Notes under the pieces: generated by a model
Told to the model about the DNA's origin: nothing
What the model saw: only the letters and a program-made list of their open reading frames with translations
Databases searched by the model: none
Assembly: GCA_019873685.1 (NCBI GenBank)
Contig: JAIOAT010000002.1
Coordinates: 62,001 to 126,000 of the forward strand
DNA: 64,000 nt
Reading direction: 5' to 3'
Source: Chloroflexota bacterium
GTDB lineage: Bacteria; Chloroflexota; Anaerolineae; Aggregatilineales; Ch27
Made by a program: the position numbers and the translations under genes
Part shown: piece by piece, positions 1 to 10,648 of the stretch
Layout: each line of letters begins with the position of its first letter
Position numbering within the stretch: position 1 is the stretch's first letter

Positions 1-223
1 TCCGTGACAGGGCAAAGCGGGGATTACCAGCAATGCCCAGCGCCACCATGGCCACCCGGTGACTGGCCGGGGTGACCGGACGCCCCTGTTTGTGCGGCGG
101 GTCAGCCGCCGGGACGAACCACACCGCATCCAGTGCCAGCGCTTCCGCGGCTACAGAGGCCAGAATCAGGTGCCCGATGTGGAGCGGATCAAAGGTGCCG
201 CCCAGCAGCCCTAATCGCTCCAT
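1..223 (-). CDS. nadD: nicotinate-nucleotide adenylyltransferase, 3' part outside the window
   Basis: NadD adenylylates nicotinate mononucleotide to deamido-NAD in the cytoplasm, a step of NAD synthesis. The first 74 or so residues are visible and contain the nucleotidyltransferase motif [12 protein letters not shown] at residues 8-19, followed by a [12 protein letters not shown] stretch typical of NadD. The ATG at 223 overlaps the last codons of obg by 13 bases, so the two genes are probably translationally coupled. The gene runs off the left edge of the window, so its C-terminus cannot be judged. Confidence 0.93.
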   Translation of the reverse strand, partial: MERLGLLGGTFDPLHIGHLILASVAAEALALDAVWFVPAADPPHKQGRPVTPASHRVAMVALGIAGNPRFALSR

Positions 224-1473
224 TCCAGCTCATACTCGCCGATGAACACTGTATCACCCTTCTGGACCCCTGCTTCGATCAGGGCGTCGACCACACCCAG
301 TCGTTCCAGCAGGCGATGAAACCGCAGGATCGCCTCGTCATAGTCCCAGTAGGTCATCGCCGCCGCCCGTTCGATCCGCTCGCCATGCACATGGAACGTC
401 CCGTCTTCATCGCGCGTGATAGTGAAGGGCACTTCTTCTTCCAGGCGGTAGACCGGCATTTCGGCGACTTCCTGGTATGTCTCCACCGGCAGGGTATCCA
501 GCAAAGCAAACAAACGGTTGACCAGGTCTTCCGTGCCCTGCTGGGTGGCCGCTGAGATCGCCAGGGGGGTATAGCCGCGCCTGTTCAGCGCCGCCTGGAC
601 TTCTGGCCAGCGGGCCTGGGCTTCCGGGAGATCCATCTTGTTGAAGACGACGATCTGTGGGCGGTCGCGCAGGCGCTCGTCGAACAGCGCAAGTTCTGCG
701 TTGATCTGGTTGAAATCTGCGAGTGGATCGGCGCTGAGACCGTCCAGCACATGCACCAGCACGCGCGTCCGCTGGACATGGCGCAGGAACGCATGGCCCA
801 GACCAACGCCCAGATGCGCTCCCTCCACCAGGCCAGGGATGTCCGCCGCTACGAAGGTGCGGTGATCGCGCTCAACCACGCCCAGGTTCGGTTCCAGTGT
901 CGTGAAGGGGTAATCAGCGATCTTGGGGCGGGCGTTGCTGATGACTGAGAGCAGGGTGGACTTCCCGGCGTTGGGCACGCCGACAATGCCAACATCGGCG
1001 ATCAGCTTCAGTTCCAGGAGCAGCCAGCGTTCCTCGCCGGGTTCACCGCGTTCAGCGATACGTGGAGCCTGGTTGCGGCTGGTGGCGAAGCGGGCATTGC
1101 CGCGCCCGCCTCTGCCGCCACGGGCTACGACCACGCGCTGCCCCGGACGCACCAGGTCGGCCAGCACCGCGCCTGTCTCAGCGTCGCGCACTACCGTCCC
1201 CGGCGGGACCTTGACCACCAGATCGGCGCCATCCTTGCCGGTCTTGCGGCTGCTGCCGCCCCGCGCGCCATGCTCAGCCTTGAAGTGCGCCTGCCGCTTG
1301 AATTGCGCCAGCGTATTCAGGGTTGGCTCGACCTCCAGGATGACATCACCGCCGCGCCCGCCATCACCGCCCGCCGGGCCGCCGAAGGGGACGAATTTCT
1401 CCCGGCGGAAGGAGACCAGCCCATCGCCGCCGTCGCCGCTACGAACATAGATCTTGGCTTCATCGAAGAACAT
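211..1473 (-). CDS. obgE: Obg family GTPase
   Basis: Obg/CgtA is an essential GTPase linked to late 50S ribosome assembly and stress control. All three domains are present in 420 residues. A glycine-rich Obg fold fills about residues 1-158. The G domain follows with GVPNAGKST (G1), [10 protein letters not shown] (G3), FNKMD (G4) and ISAAT (G5). A C-terminal OCT domain (about 340-420) ends the protein. I chose the ATG at 1473 ([10 protein letters not shown]), where all Obg proteins begin; the frame is open upstream but that extension does not resemble the family. It lies 19 bases after the regulator gene's stop and overlaps nadD, so the three are probably co-transcribed. Confidence 0.96.
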   Translation of the reverse strand: MFFDEAKIYVRSGDGGDGLVSFRREKFVPFGGPAGGDGGRGGDVILEVEPTLNTLAQFKRQAHFKAEHGARGGSSRKTGKDGADLVVKVPPGTVVRDAETGAVLADLVRPGQRVVVARGGRGGRGNARFATSRNQAPRIAERGEPGEERWLLLELKLIADVGIVGVPNAGKSTLLSVISNARPKIADYPFTTLEPNLGVVERDHRTFVAADIPGLVEGAHLGVGLGHAFLRHVQRTRVLVHVLDGLSADPLADFNQINAELALFDERLRDRPQIVVFNKMDLPEAQARWPEVQAALNRRGYTPLAISAATQQGTEDLVNRLFALLDTLPVETYQEVAEMPVYRLEEEVPFTITRDEDGTFHVHGERIERAAAMTYWDYDEAILRFHRLLERLGVVDALIEAGVQKGDTVFIGEYELEWSD

Positions 1474-1492
1474 GGGTTTACCACCAGGAGGG

Positions 1493-2068
1493 TTATTCCA
1501 GCGTGACTTTGGTGACCTTGCGCACGTCAAAGGTGCCCGCCGCCGCACGCTGCAGGATCGAGGTCAGGATCAACTGGGCGAAACGGAAAAAATCCCCCAG
1601 CCGATCAATGCGCGATACATATAGCTGGGCAAGCTGACGATCGGCTTCATTCATCTCCGGCATCGCTGACCGCAGCGCCTGGGTGTTTTGCTGGAGGATT
1701 TGCAGGGCGTGTTCCAGTTCGCGTAACTCGCGGCTGCTGAGCACGTTGATGGCGATCTTCCAGAAATCGGTCTCTGCCTCATAGAACTTGCGGCGTTCGC
1801 CCCGCACCCAGACTTCACGCACGACTCCCATATGTTCCAGGGTGCGCATGGAGACGCTGACATTGGCCTTGGACTTCTGCAGCGCGTTGGCCAGATCGTC
1901 CAGCGAGAGCGGTTCCGGGCTGAGCAGCAAAGCCCCGTATAGTTGTCCCATTACCTTGTTGAAGCCAAAGTACTCAGCGAGTTTGCCCAGCCCTTCCAGC
2001 ATGCTGTCATTGACGGCATGCAGGCTGTCAGCATCTCCGCTGCTGGCCTGAGGTTTGTGCTCACTCAT
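1493..2068 (-). CDS. GbsR/MarR-like winged-helix transcriptional regulator
   Basis: A 191-residue protein that looks like the GbsR branch of the MarR superfamily. Residues about 35-110 read as a winged helix ([20 protein letters not shown], then [19 protein letters not shown] as recognition region, then a [11 protein letters not shown] wing). A long helical C-terminal part, probably for dimerisation, follows. The ligand and targets cannot be read from sequence. It lies between the efflux operon (its stop is 119 bases upstream) and obg, on the same strand. A GGAACAGGG ribosome-binding site precedes the ATG. It may regulate the efflux genes; that is inference from position only. Confidence 0.85.
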   Translation of the reverse strand: MSEHKPQASSGDADSLHAVNDSMLEGLGKLAEYFGFNKVMGQLYGALLLSPEPLSLDDLANALQKSKANVSVSMRTLEHMGVVREVWVRGERRKFYEAETDFWKIAINVLSSRELRELEHALQILQQNTQALRSAMPEMNEADRQLAQLYVSRIDRLGDFFRFAQLILTSILQRAAAGTFDVRKVTKVTLE

Positions 2069-2186
2069 CCCTGTTCCTTATGCAATGGCCTGCCCGAAGC
2101 CGCCAGGTCAGGAGGATACACGCCTATCGGCGGCAGGTCCTGCTCGATACCTATACTAGCAGAATACCCCGCTGTTGTGCTATGGC

Positions 2187-3458
2187 TTATTCAAAGCGCA
2201 GGGCATCGATCGGGTTCAGGCGGGAGGCCCGGCGGGCTGGATACAGCCCGAAGAATATCCCGATCAGCGCTGAGATGGTGGTGGCCAGCAGCACGCCGCT
2301 GGCGCTGACTGTGGCCTTGAGATCAGGTAGCAGCGCACCCACCAGAGCTGTGCCCAGCGCGGCTACGGCCAGCCCCGCCGCCCCACCGACCGCCGCCAGC
2401 ATCACGCTCTCCACCAGAAACTGCGCCAGGATATCACGTTGCCGGGCGCCGACAGCTTTGCGCAGTCCGATCTCCCGCGTGCGCTCAGTGACGGTGACCA
2501 GCATGATGTTCATGATGCCGATGCCGCCGACCAGCAGCGAGATACCGGCAATCACCCCCAGGAAGACGGTCAGCAGCGCCGTGATCGCGCCGAAGCTCTG
2601 CAGCAGGTCAGCCTGTGTCAGCACCACGAAGTCATCCTCATCCCGGAAGCTGATCATGTGTTCTTCGCGCAGAGTCTGAGTGATCTGCGCCACCAGGGCA
2701 TCAATGCGCTTGTCACTGGCTGCCTGCACGAAAATCTGCGATACGGGATACTGCCCGCTCAGCGTCCGGCCACTCTGCAGCCGTTGCTGGGCTGTAGTGA
2801 TGGGGATGAAGATCACATCATCTTCATCCCCGAAGGAAGCGCCGCCATAGGCTTCCATGATGCCGATCACCCGGAATGGCACTTCGCCCAGCCGAAAAGT
2901 CTCGCCGATGGGAAGGACGTCCTCCGGGAACAGGTTGCGAACCGTGGTCTGGCCGAGTACAGCTACCCGCGCCCCGGCCAGCATATCGCGATCGTCAAAG
3001 AAGCGGCCCAGGATCACCCGCCGATTGCGGATGGCCAGATATTCCGGCGTGGTAGCGCGGATGCGCCCGCGCGTCTGCAGGTTGGCGTAGGAAGCCGTCC
3101 GGGTGAGCCGTAGTTCGGGGACGACCATGGCCGCCTCAGGTACGCGGAACGGGTCGGAAAGCGCCGCGACGTCTTTCTCGGTCAGCGATGATGCCGTGGT
3201 CAGGCGGCTCATGTCCGGCGGTCCGCCGCTGGCCGCGCCGCCCGTACTGATCACTGACTCCGGCACCACAAAGACCAGGTTCGTACCGATTCCCAGGAAT
3301 TGCTCTTCCACAAACAACTGGACGGCCTGCCCCAGCGACACCAGCACAATGACTGCGGCCACGCCGATGGCGATGCCCAGGGTGGTTAGCCCCGTCCGCA
3401 GACGGTTGGCGGCCAGCCCGCTGAGCGCAATTCGGAGGCTTTCCACAATCTGCTGCAT
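2187..3458 (-). CDS. MacB/FtsX-type ABC transporter permease (second of two)
   Basis: This 423-residue membrane protein has the MacB layout: one N-terminal membrane helix (about 22-42), a long extracytoplasmic MacB_PCD-type domain, then three C-terminal helices forming the FtsX domain. The cytoplasmic coupling stretch VTERTREIGLRKAVGAR is conserved and shared word for word with the upstream permease. It is the fifth gene of an operon with two HlyD adaptors and one ATPase. Such systems export peptides, antibiotics or lipoprotein cargo; the substrate here is unknown. The 12-base gap to the upstream permease supports co-translation. Confidence 0.92.
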   Translation of the reverse strand: MQQIVESLRIALSGLAANRLRTGLTTLGIAIGVAAVIVLVSLGQAVQLFVEEQFLGIGTNLVFVVPESVISTGGAASGGPPDMSRLTTASSLTEKDVAALSDPFRVPEAAMVVPELRLTRTASYANLQTRGRIRATTPEYLAIRNRRVILGRFFDDRDMLAGARVAVLGQTTVRNLFPEDVLPIGETFRLGEVPFRVIGIMEAYGGASFGDEDDVIFIPITTAQQRLQSGRTLSGQYPVSQIFVQAASDKRIDALVAQITQTLREEHMISFRDEDDFVVLTQADLLQSFGAITALLTVFLGVIAGISLLVGGIGIMNIMLVTVTERTREIGLRKAVGARQRDILAQFLVESVMLAAVGGAAGLAVAALGTALVGALLPDLKATVSASGVLLATTISALIGIFFGLYPARRASRLNPIDALRFE

Positions 3459-3470
3459 GGCTGCCCCCAG

Positions 3471-4703
3471 CTATTCGTACCGTAGAGCGTCGATCGGGTT
3501 GAGCGCGGCGGCCCGGCTGGCCGGGTAAATCCCGAAGAACAGCCCGATCATGGTGGACACTGTGGTGGCCAGGAGGATTGCCCCGGCAGTCACGGTCAGC
3601 GTCAGGTCGGGGATCAACGCCGACCCGACTGTTGCCGCCAGGAAGCCAAGCCCGATGCCGATCAGACCGCCGGTTACCGTCAGCACCACGCTTTCGATCA
3701 GAAACTGGAGCAGGATATCGCCGTAACGTGCACCGACGGCTTTGCGTAGCCCGATTTCCCTGGTGCGCTCTGTGACCGTCACCAGCATGATGTTCATGAT
3801 CCCGATCCCGCCTACCAGCAGGGAAACCCCCGCAATGACGGCCAGGAAGATCGTCAGGAGACCCGTGATCTCCCCCACCACCGACAGCAGATCATTCTGC
3901 GAAAGCACGGTGAAGTCTTCCTGATCGCGGTACTGGATGCCGTGTCGTTCCACCAGTATGCGCGAGATTTCGTCAGCGGCTGCGTCCATGCGACCTTCCG
4001 AGACTGCCTGAATCGTGATGAAGGCAACCCGGTAGCTGCCGTCGCGCATCGGCGCCCGTGTCAGGCGAGTCTGGGCGGTGCTGATCGGCACAAAGACGAC
4101 ATCGTTCTCATCGGCGAAGCCGGAACCGGGGCGCTGCTCCATCAGCCCGATCACCCGGAAGGGCAGGGCGTTGATGCGGATAGTCTGCCCGACCGGATCG
4201 ACGCCTGGCCCGAACAGGTCGGTCGCGGTCGAGGTGCCCAGTACAGCTACACGGGCGCTGGTCAGGATATCGGTTTCCTCGATGAAGCGTCCATACTGTG
4301 GATACCAGCCGCGTACATCCTGGTAGACAGGGGTAACACCGGAAACATTCATCGTGCTGTCGTTGCGGCCAGCGGCAACCACCGCGAAGACGTCGTACTG
4401 CGGGGAGACACGCAACACGCTGGGCGCCAGCAGCGGGTTAGCCAGAGCACTGGCGTCAGCCATGGTCAGGGCCTTGACGTCTCCTGGCCCACCCCCCGGT
4501 GGCGTCGAGGAAAAGACAAACAGCAGGTTAGCGCCCAGTGACTGGAATTGCCGCGCGATATACTGCTCCACGCCCTGGCCAAAACTAACCAGGGCAATGA
4601 CCGCGCCAACGCCGATTACGATGCCAAGCATGGTCAGCGCGGAGCGCAGCTTATTGGCCAGCAGGGCTTCTATGGCCAGCCGGACGCTTTCCAGCAGATT
4701 CAT
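3471..4703 (-). CDS. MacB/FtsX-type ABC transporter permease (first of two)
   Basis: A 410-residue homologue of the next permease with the same topology: N-terminal helix in MLGIVIGVGAVIALVSF, a MacB_PCD-like extracytoplasmic domain, and three C-terminal helices around ISLLVGGIGIMNIMLV-like sequence. Two different permeases with a single ATPase gene suggest a heterodimeric channel rather than the MacB homodimer, although each could also form its own complex. The gene begins 3 bases after the ATPase stop. Confidence 0.92.
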   Translation of the reverse strand: MNLLESVRLAIEALLANKLRSALTMLGIVIGVGAVIALVSFGQGVEQYIARQFQSLGANLLFVFSSTPPGGGPGDVKALTMADASALANPLLAPSVLRVSPQYDVFAVVAAGRNDSTMNVSGVTPVYQDVRGWYPQYGRFIEETDILTSARVAVLGTSTATDLFGPGVDPVGQTIRINALPFRVIGLMEQRPGSGFADENDVVFVPISTAQTRLTRAPMRDGSYRVAFITIQAVSEGRMDAAADEISRILVERHGIQYRDQEDFTVLSQNDLLSVVGEITGLLTIFLAVIAGVSLLVGGIGIMNIMLVTVTERTREIGLRKAVGARYGDILLQFLIESVVLTVTGGLIGIGLGFLAATVGSALIPDLTLTVTAGAILLATTVSTMIGLFFGIYPASRAAALNPIDALRYE

Positions 4704-4706
4704 GGC

Positions 4707-5555
<849 letters not shown>

Positions 5556-5578
5556 AGAACCACCCACACCCAAGACTG

Positions 5579-7066
5579 CTAGAAGCCAAAGTTGCTCAGG
5601 CTGTTACGGGGCAGCAGAACAATCTGGTCCCCGACCTGCAGACCACTGACGACCTCGCTAAAGGTCTCGTTACGCCGGCCCAGCGTCACCGGCACATCTT
5701 CCAGCGTACCATTGCTGCGCCTGACGGTGACTGTAGCCTGTCCTGTGCGCCGATCCAGCCGGATGAAACGGTTGCGCAGCCGCAGGACATCGCGTGCTTC
5801 ATCGACAACCACGGCCACTGTCGCGCTCATCCCGGCGCGGACCGGGGCATCGGTCTGGTCGAGCGTGATCTCTACGCCGTAGGTCACCAGACCGGCGGCG
5901 CTGGTCGCCACCCGATCGATCCCGGTCACGCGGCCAGTCAGGATGGTGTCGGGCAACGCATCCACCGTGCTCTCCGCATACTGGCCATCTTCCAGCTGGG
6001 CGACATCCATTTCATCAACGGCCAGGTTGACGGTGAACACAGAGGGATCGATCAGTTCAATCGCCGGCTCACGGCTGGGCGGCGGCTCGCCCGGCGCCAG
6101 GTTCATCTGTGCGACCACGCCGCTGAAAGGCGCCCGCAGGATGGCCTGCTCCAGCTGGTAGCGGGCCAGGTCTACCGCCAGGTAGGCGGCCTGCAATTGC
6201 GCGTCCGCCAGCGCCAGTTCGATCTCGCTGGGGCCTTCCTCTAGGCGGGCAAGCTGCCCCTGCGCGCTGATCAGCGCCGCCTGCGCAGCGGCGATATTGG
6301 CGGCATTGGTCGAAGCGTTCTGGGCCTCCAGCAGTTGCTGGGTGGCAATCGCTACATCGTATTCAGACCGTGTCACGGCGGCTTCGTACTGGCTGGCAGA
6401 AGGCAAACCCGACAGCGACAGCGGCAGATCGCCCGGCGACGGTAGCGCGACCGGGATGCGGCTGAGCAGCTCCTGCAGTTGTTCCTCCTGCTGGCGTGCA
6501 CTGTCGCGCTGCAACTGGTTCTGCCATAGCTGATTCTTGGCCAGTTCCAGTTGCAGGCGCGCGATTTCCACCATGTTGGGGTCGGGCGGGACACTGGCAG
6601 CGGCAAGCTGGGCGCTAGCGGCGGAAACCGCTGCCCGCGCGGCCTCAAGTTCTACCTCGCGCGGTTCTGCGGTCAGGGCGTCAAACGCGATCTGTTGCAA
6701 TTCCAGGGCCAGGCTGGCGTCCTGTAGCGCCAGTTCCAGTTGTTCGGTATCCAAACGGGCCAGTTCCTGGCCGGCTACGACGCTATCCCCTTCGGCGACA
6801 GCAATGGCGCTGACCTTGCCCGGTACCGGGAAGAACAGGTAGAGCTGCTTGATCGGGGCCAGAGTCCCGACGGCGCTGACGGTGACAACGATATCGCCGC
6901 GCTCAACCACTGTGGTTTCCACTGCTGCCGTGGAATCCTGATTGGCCTGCGCGAATGGCAGCACAGGCTGCCCGCGATCCATCTGGTAGCGGGCATAGGC
7001 CGCGGCCAGAATCGCCAGCATGCCGATGATGAACCAGTTGCGCAGACGCCTGTACATGCCTGTCAA
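5579..7066 (-). CDS. HlyD/MacA-family efflux adaptor (second of two)
   Basis: A 495-residue membrane-anchored adaptor. Residues about 10-27 form one membrane helix. A biotinyl-lipoyl-like half follows (PVPGKVSAIAVAEGDSVVAGQELARLD), then a very long Ala/Gln/Leu-rich helical hairpin (about 105-310), the second lipoyl half (ILRAPFSGVVAQMNLAPGE), and beta-barrel and membrane-proximal domains. In MacAB-like pumps this protein stimulates the ATPase and extends the channel outward. Its start overlaps the stop of the upstream adaptor by four bases (ATGA), indicating translational coupling. Confidence 0.92.
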   Translation of the reverse strand: MTGMYRRLRNWFIIGMLAILAAAYARYQMDRGQPVLPFAQANQDSTAAVETTVVERGDIVVTVSAVGTLAPIKQLYLFFPVPGKVSAIAVAEGDSVVAGQELARLDTEQLELALQDASLALELQQIAFDALTAEPREVELEAARAAVSAASAQLAAASVPPDPNMVEIARLQLELAKNQLWQNQLQRDSARQQEEQLQELLSRIPVALPSPGDLPLSLSGLPSASQYEAAVTRSEYDVAIATQQLLEAQNASTNAANIAAAQAALISAQGQLARLEEGPSEIELALADAQLQAAYLAVDLARYQLEQAILRAPFSGVVAQMNLAPGEPPPSREPAIELIDPSVFTVNLAVDEMDVAQLEDGQYAESTVDALPDTILTGRVTGIDRVATSAAGLVTYGVEITLDQTDAPVRAGMSATVAVVVDEARDVLRLRNRFIRLDRRTGQATVTVRRSNGTLEDVPVTLGRRNETFSEVVSGLQVGDQIVLLPRNSLSNFGF

Positions 7067-8430
7067 CTGCCTTCAAAGAACGAGAACACACCGCCGGACA
7101 GGTCAACTGCGACTGTATCGCCTTCCTCCAGCCCGGAGACGACTTCGCTGACGTTATCGTTCTGGGCGCCAAGCTGGATCGCCCGTTCTTCCAGCGTGCC
7201 ATCAGAGAGGAGGACGTTTACGAAAGCCTGGCCTGTAGCGCGGTCAAGACGCACGAACAGGTTGGGGACGACCAGCACGTCGGGTACTTCGTCCAGGATG
7301 ATTGTTGCTGCAGCCGTCATGCCCACCCGCACTTCCTCGGGGGCATCCGGCAGCGTCAGGAGGACATCGTAGCCGATGATTCCGTCACGTTGGGTCGCGG
7401 TGGTGGCCACACGCTCGACGGTTGCCGAGAAGACCCTGCCGGGCAGAGCGTCAAAGGTCAGCTCCACCGGCTGGCCAGCCTGGATGTTCACGACATCGAT
7501 CTCATCGACGCGGACCCGGATGAGCAGTTGCGACAGATCGTAGAGAGCCATGGCTGGCAGCCCTCCCGGTGCGACCAGACTGCCGACCTGAATGGCTAGC
7601 TGTTGCACAACGCCGGCAAAGGGGGCGCGGAGAATGGTATCGTCGTAGGCCTGCCGCGCACGCTGCAGGCGTAATTCCGCCTGACGAACCGCGACTGCTG
7701 CCCGGTCAAGCTGAGCCTGCGGCGGCCCCGCCTCCAGCAGACGCAGCTGGGCTTCGGCCTGGGTCACCCGCGCCAGCGCCGCATTCAGCGATTCCTGCGG
7801 GACACCGCGGCGGAGTTGCTCAAGACGCAGGCGGGCGATTTCCGCAGCAAAGCTGGCCGCGCCGACCTGGGCCAGGCTGGCTTCGCTACGGAGCGCATCC
7901 CGCGAGGCCTGTTCAGCAGCATCCCAGGCGGCCAGCGCCTGCTCATACTGCAGCTCGGCGGCGCGGATATCCGCCTCAGTGACCGAGTTGTCACGCAGAT
8001 CAACATAGGCGGCCCAGGCGCTGCTGACGTTCGCCTGAGCGGCGCTGATGTCCCTGGGGTCAGGCGGCGCTTCAAGCTGCCGCAGGCCCAGCTCCGCGAT
8101 TCGTACGCTCCACTGGGCCTGCTCAATCGCGATGCGCTGGGCGGTATCATCCAGCCGGGCCAGCACCTGCCCGGCCAACACAAACTGCCCTTCTTCCACC
8201 AGCACATCAGCGACTATGCCACCGGTCTCAAAGCTTAACTGGGCCGCGCGTGCGGCTTCCACGACTCCGGTGGCGCGCACTGCTACCACGACGCTGTCGC
8301 GTACAATCTGCGCCGTCTGCAGGCGAGCGGTGGCTGCATTTCCGGTTGAAGCGGTCTGGTTGTTGCGGATCAGCAGATAGATGGCGGCAACCGCGACTAC
8401 CACCAAGACGATCCCCAGAATCCGACGCAT
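7063..8430 (-). CDS. HlyD/MacA-family efflux adaptor (first of two), promoter-proximal gene of the efflux operon
   Basis: A 455-residue adaptor with an N-terminal membrane helix (about 3-22), split lipoyl domain (ETGGIVADVLVEEGQFVLAG and ILRAPFAGVVQQLAI), a long alpha-helical hairpin between them, and a C-terminal barrel. It is homologous to the next gene but clearly diverged, so the pair is an old duplication. It is the first gene of the operon. A TATAGT hexamer on the minus strand near 8476 could be its -10 box, but no convincing -35 box is visible. Having two adaptors and two permeases suggests a hetero-oligomeric pump. Confidence 0.9.
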   Translation of the reverse strand: MRRILGIVLVVVAVAAIYLLIRNNQTASTGNAATARLQTAQIVRDSVVVAVRATGVVEAARAAQLSFETGGIVADVLVEEGQFVLAGQVLARLDDTAQRIAIEQAQWSVRIAELGLRQLEAPPDPRDISAAQANVSSAWAAYVDLRDNSVTEADIRAAELQYEQALAAWDAAEQASRDALRSEASLAQVGAASFAAEIARLRLEQLRRGVPQESLNAALARVTQAEAQLRLLEAGPPQAQLDRAAVAVRQAELRLQRARQAYDDTILRAPFAGVVQQLAIQVGSLVAPGGLPAMALYDLSQLLIRVRVDEIDVVNIQAGQPVELTFDALPGRVFSATVERVATTATQRDGIIGYDVLLTLPDAPEEVRVGMTAAATIILDEVPDVLVVPNLFVRLDRATGQAFVNVLLSDGTLEERAIQLGAQNDNVSEVVSGLEEGDTVAVDLSGGVFSFFEGS

Positions 8431-8591
8431 CTACGGCAAACCTGTGTCCAACATATACTGCCTGAAATCCGACCTACTATAACACGAACGGCCTACACTG
8501 AAGTGAGATGTATATGAGAATAGCGCGGAAGTGGATTCTCATCTTGGACTTGAATAGTCCGATTGTTCTTCTGCGATGATAGTGGTAGGAT

Positions 8592-8609
8592 ATATGAGCT
8601 TTTTCACAA
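8592..8609 (+). promoter_or_regulatory. candidate Rex operator upstream of rex
   Basis: The sequence ATATGA-N6-TCACAA matches the Rex operator pattern TTGTGA-N6-TCACAA with one perfect half-site and four of six positions in the other, at exactly the right spacing. It lies 28 bases before the rex start codon, where an autoregulatory site would be expected. Rex binding itself is inference. Confidence 0.55.
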
Positions 8610-8636
8610 ACACTGCGGCCAGGAGACACCCAGCCC

Positions 8637-9254
8637 ATGACGCCCGAAATTCCTGACATCGTCATTGGTCGTTTGCCCATTTACCTTCGGGAGTTGACTT
8701 TGCTGCGGGAAGAAGGCTACGAAGTCACTTCTTCCCATGAGCTTGGCCAGCGTCTGGGCATCAGTTCGGCCCAGATTCGCAAGGATCTTTCCTGGTTCGG
8801 CCCCTTTGGCAAGCAGGGGACTGGCTACGCGATTGCCTATCTGCAGGAACAACTCAAGAAGATTCTACACCTGGACCGGGAATGGCAGGTGGCGCTGGTC
8901 GGGGCGGGGGACCTTGGCCGGGCGCTGGCGCGTTATGGCGGCTTTGCGCACCGTGGCTTTCGTATCACCCGCATTTTTGACAACGATCCGGCCAAGATCG
9001 GCAGCTACGTGGGCAACATCAAGGTGCTCAGCGTCCGGGTTATGAAGGAAGAGATCGAGCGCATTGGCATCCAGGTGGCCATGGTCGCGGTGCCGGCCGC
9101 CGCCGCCCAGCAGGTGACCGATGCTCTGGTGGAGGCTGGCGTCCGGGCAATCCTCAACTATGCGCCGATCGTCCTGGCCGTCCCGGAGGGTGTACATGTG
9201 CAGCACATCGATCCTGCGGCTCACCTCCAGCACATGACCTATTACCTCGGATGA
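8637..9254 (+). CDS. rex: redox-sensing transcriptional repressor Rex
   Basis: Rex senses the NADH/NAD+ ratio and represses fermentation or respiration genes when NADH is low. The 205-residue protein has the N-terminal winged helix ([16 protein letters not shown], then [22 protein letters not shown]) and a Rossmann domain with [16 protein letters not shown] binding NADH. A C-terminal swapped helix ends the protein. AGGAG stands 11 bases before the ATG. It is transcribed alone, divergently from the efflux operon, with a Rex-like operator in its leader. The neighbouring genes on either side are not obvious Rex targets. Confidence 0.96.
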   Translation: MTPEIPDIVIGRLPIYLRELTLLREEGYEVTSSHELGQRLGISSAQIRKDLSWFGPFGKQGTGYAIAYLQEQLKKILHLDREWQVALVGAGDLGRALARYGGFAHRGFRITRIFDNDPAKIGSYVGNIKVLSVRVMKEEIERIGIQVAMVAVPAAAAQQVTDALVEAGVRAILNYAPIVLAVPEGVHVQHIDPAAHLQHMTYYLG

Positions 9255-9312
9255 ACCGCCGTCGGAATCTGCCGGGACGCCTGCTCTACTTGTCGTTCGT
9301 CCTCAACTGAGA

Positions 9313-10326
9313 TCAGAATCCCTGGGGCAGGGTCCGCAACAGGGCCAGATTGTTCAGGGCGCGCCCGGCCCCGACGGCAGTTGCCACGATCGGATTCTCA
9401 GCCCGGTACGCCGGTACGCCGGTGTGCTGAGTCAGATACTGATCAATGCCGCGCAACAACGCGCCGCCGCCGGTGAGCATGATTCCCCGGTCAATGATGT
9501 CAGAGGCCAGTTCCGGTGGCGTGCGTTCCAGCACGGTGCGCACTACCTGGGCGATCTCTGTCAGCGGCTCCTGAATAGCCTCAACTACCTCGCCGGTGGA
9601 GACAGTGATGGTACGCGGCAAGCCGCCTACCTGATCCCGCCCCTGGATTTCCATGGTCATTTCCTGGGGCAGGTCTACTGCTGCACCGATCTGGATTTTG
9701 ACCGATTCGGCGGTTGGCGCGCCGATGACCAGGCTGTACTTGCGCCGGATGTAAGCGATGATGGCTTCATCCAGCCGTCCCCCGCCGACCCGGACGCTAT
9801 CGGCGACGACGATGCCGTTCATGGCAATGACGCCCGCCTGGCTGATCCCGCCGCCCAGGCTGAGGACCATGTTCCCGGCTGGCGTGTTGACGGGTAGCCC
9901 GGCGCCAATCGCGGCGGCCAGCGGCTCCGGGATCAGTGTGGCTTCCCGTGCGCCGGCCTGAATCGCGGCTTCATGCACTGCACGGCGCTCGACACTGGTG
10001 ACCCCGTACGGCACGCTGATCCCGACAACCGGCTTGAACAGGCGTACCCGGCCCAGCACCTTATCGAAGAAATAGCGCAGCATGGCTTCAGTGACTTCAT
10101 AGTCGGCGATCACGCCGTCGCGTAGCGGGCGCACGACTTCGATATTTTCCGGCGTACGCCCCCACATATCGCGCGCTTCCTGCCCGATAGCGACCACCAG
10201 CGGCGGCTCTTCCTCCACCGTCAGAGCGACCAGGGACGGCTCCTGCAGCACAATACGCTCGTTCTCGTAAATCAAGACGTTGGTCGTCCCCAGGTCGACG
10301 CCCAGTCGCTTCGCAAACATCGCCAT
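9313..10326 (-). CDS. mreB: rod-shape determining protein MreB
   Basis: MreB is the bacterial actin that guides lateral cell-wall synthesis on the inner face of the membrane. The 337-residue protein has the actin-fold phosphate loops ([13 protein letters not shown] near the start, [16 protein letters not shown] in the middle) and the adenosine motif [12 protein letters not shown]. The length is normal. GGAGG precedes the ATG at 10326. No mreC or mreD follows: the next gene downstream, rex, is on the opposite strand, so mreB stands alone after the ATP synthase genes. Confidence 0.93.
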   Translation of the reverse strand: MAMFAKRLGVDLGTTNVLIYENERIVLQEPSLVALTVEEEPPLVVAIGQEARDMWGRTPENIEVVRPLRDGVIADYEVTEAMLRYFFDKVLGRVRLFKPVVGISVPYGVTSVERRAVHEAAIQAGAREATLIPEPLAAAIGAGLPVNTPAGNMVLSLGGGISQAGVIAMNGIVVADSVRVGGGRLDEAIIAYIRRKYSLVIGAPTAESVKIQIGAAVDLPQEMTMEIQGRDQVGGLPRTITVSTGEVVEAIQEPLTEIAQVVRTVLERTPPELASDIIDRGIMLTGGGALLRGIDQYLTQHTGVPAYRAENPIVATAVGAGRALNNLALLRTLPQGF

Positions 10327-10648
10327 GTTGACCTCCAGCGGTCAGGTCCAATTCATTGCGCCTGCCCGGTTTGGCCGCTGGGTTGGTGCAGGCGCGTACT
10401 CACCATCATCATTGTAAATGAAGAACGTCTTCAGGATGTCTCCACTTGCTAGAGGCGCGGGACTTCCCATCTGAACGAGGGGGCATGATACCGCAAACCT
10501 GGCACAACCTCCATAGCGGATCGCCATGCCAACAGCAAGCACGCCCGGACTGCGTCGTCCAGGCGTGCCGTCGTGTTGTCATGAAACGGCGGTGAAGACA
10601 CCAACCATCCGCAGCCGCGCTGTCGAACAGGTCGCTTGCCGCCTGCGC
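10327..10648. other. gap between atpC and mreB
   Basis: About 320 bases hold no gene that I can support. There is a terminator-like hairpin for the ATP synthase genes at 10539-10568. A second inverted repeat, GCGCCTGC and GCAGGCGC with a 22-base loop, lies at about 10360-10397 and would form in the mreB leader. The mreB promoter must lie here but I see no convincing pair of boxes. Confidence 0.5.
10539..10568 (-). terminator. terminator-like hairpin after atpC
   Basis: GCACGCCCGGAC and GTCCAGGCGTGC pair with one C-A mismatch around the loop TGCGTC. On the minus strand the stem is followed by TTGCTGTT, a weak T-rich tract, about 80 bases after the atpC stop. Confidence 0.55.

Noticed and set aside
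1474-1548. A longer Obg N-terminus
   Set aside because: The extra 25 residues do not resemble Obg, overlap the upstream gene's end, and family proteins start at MFFDEAKI.
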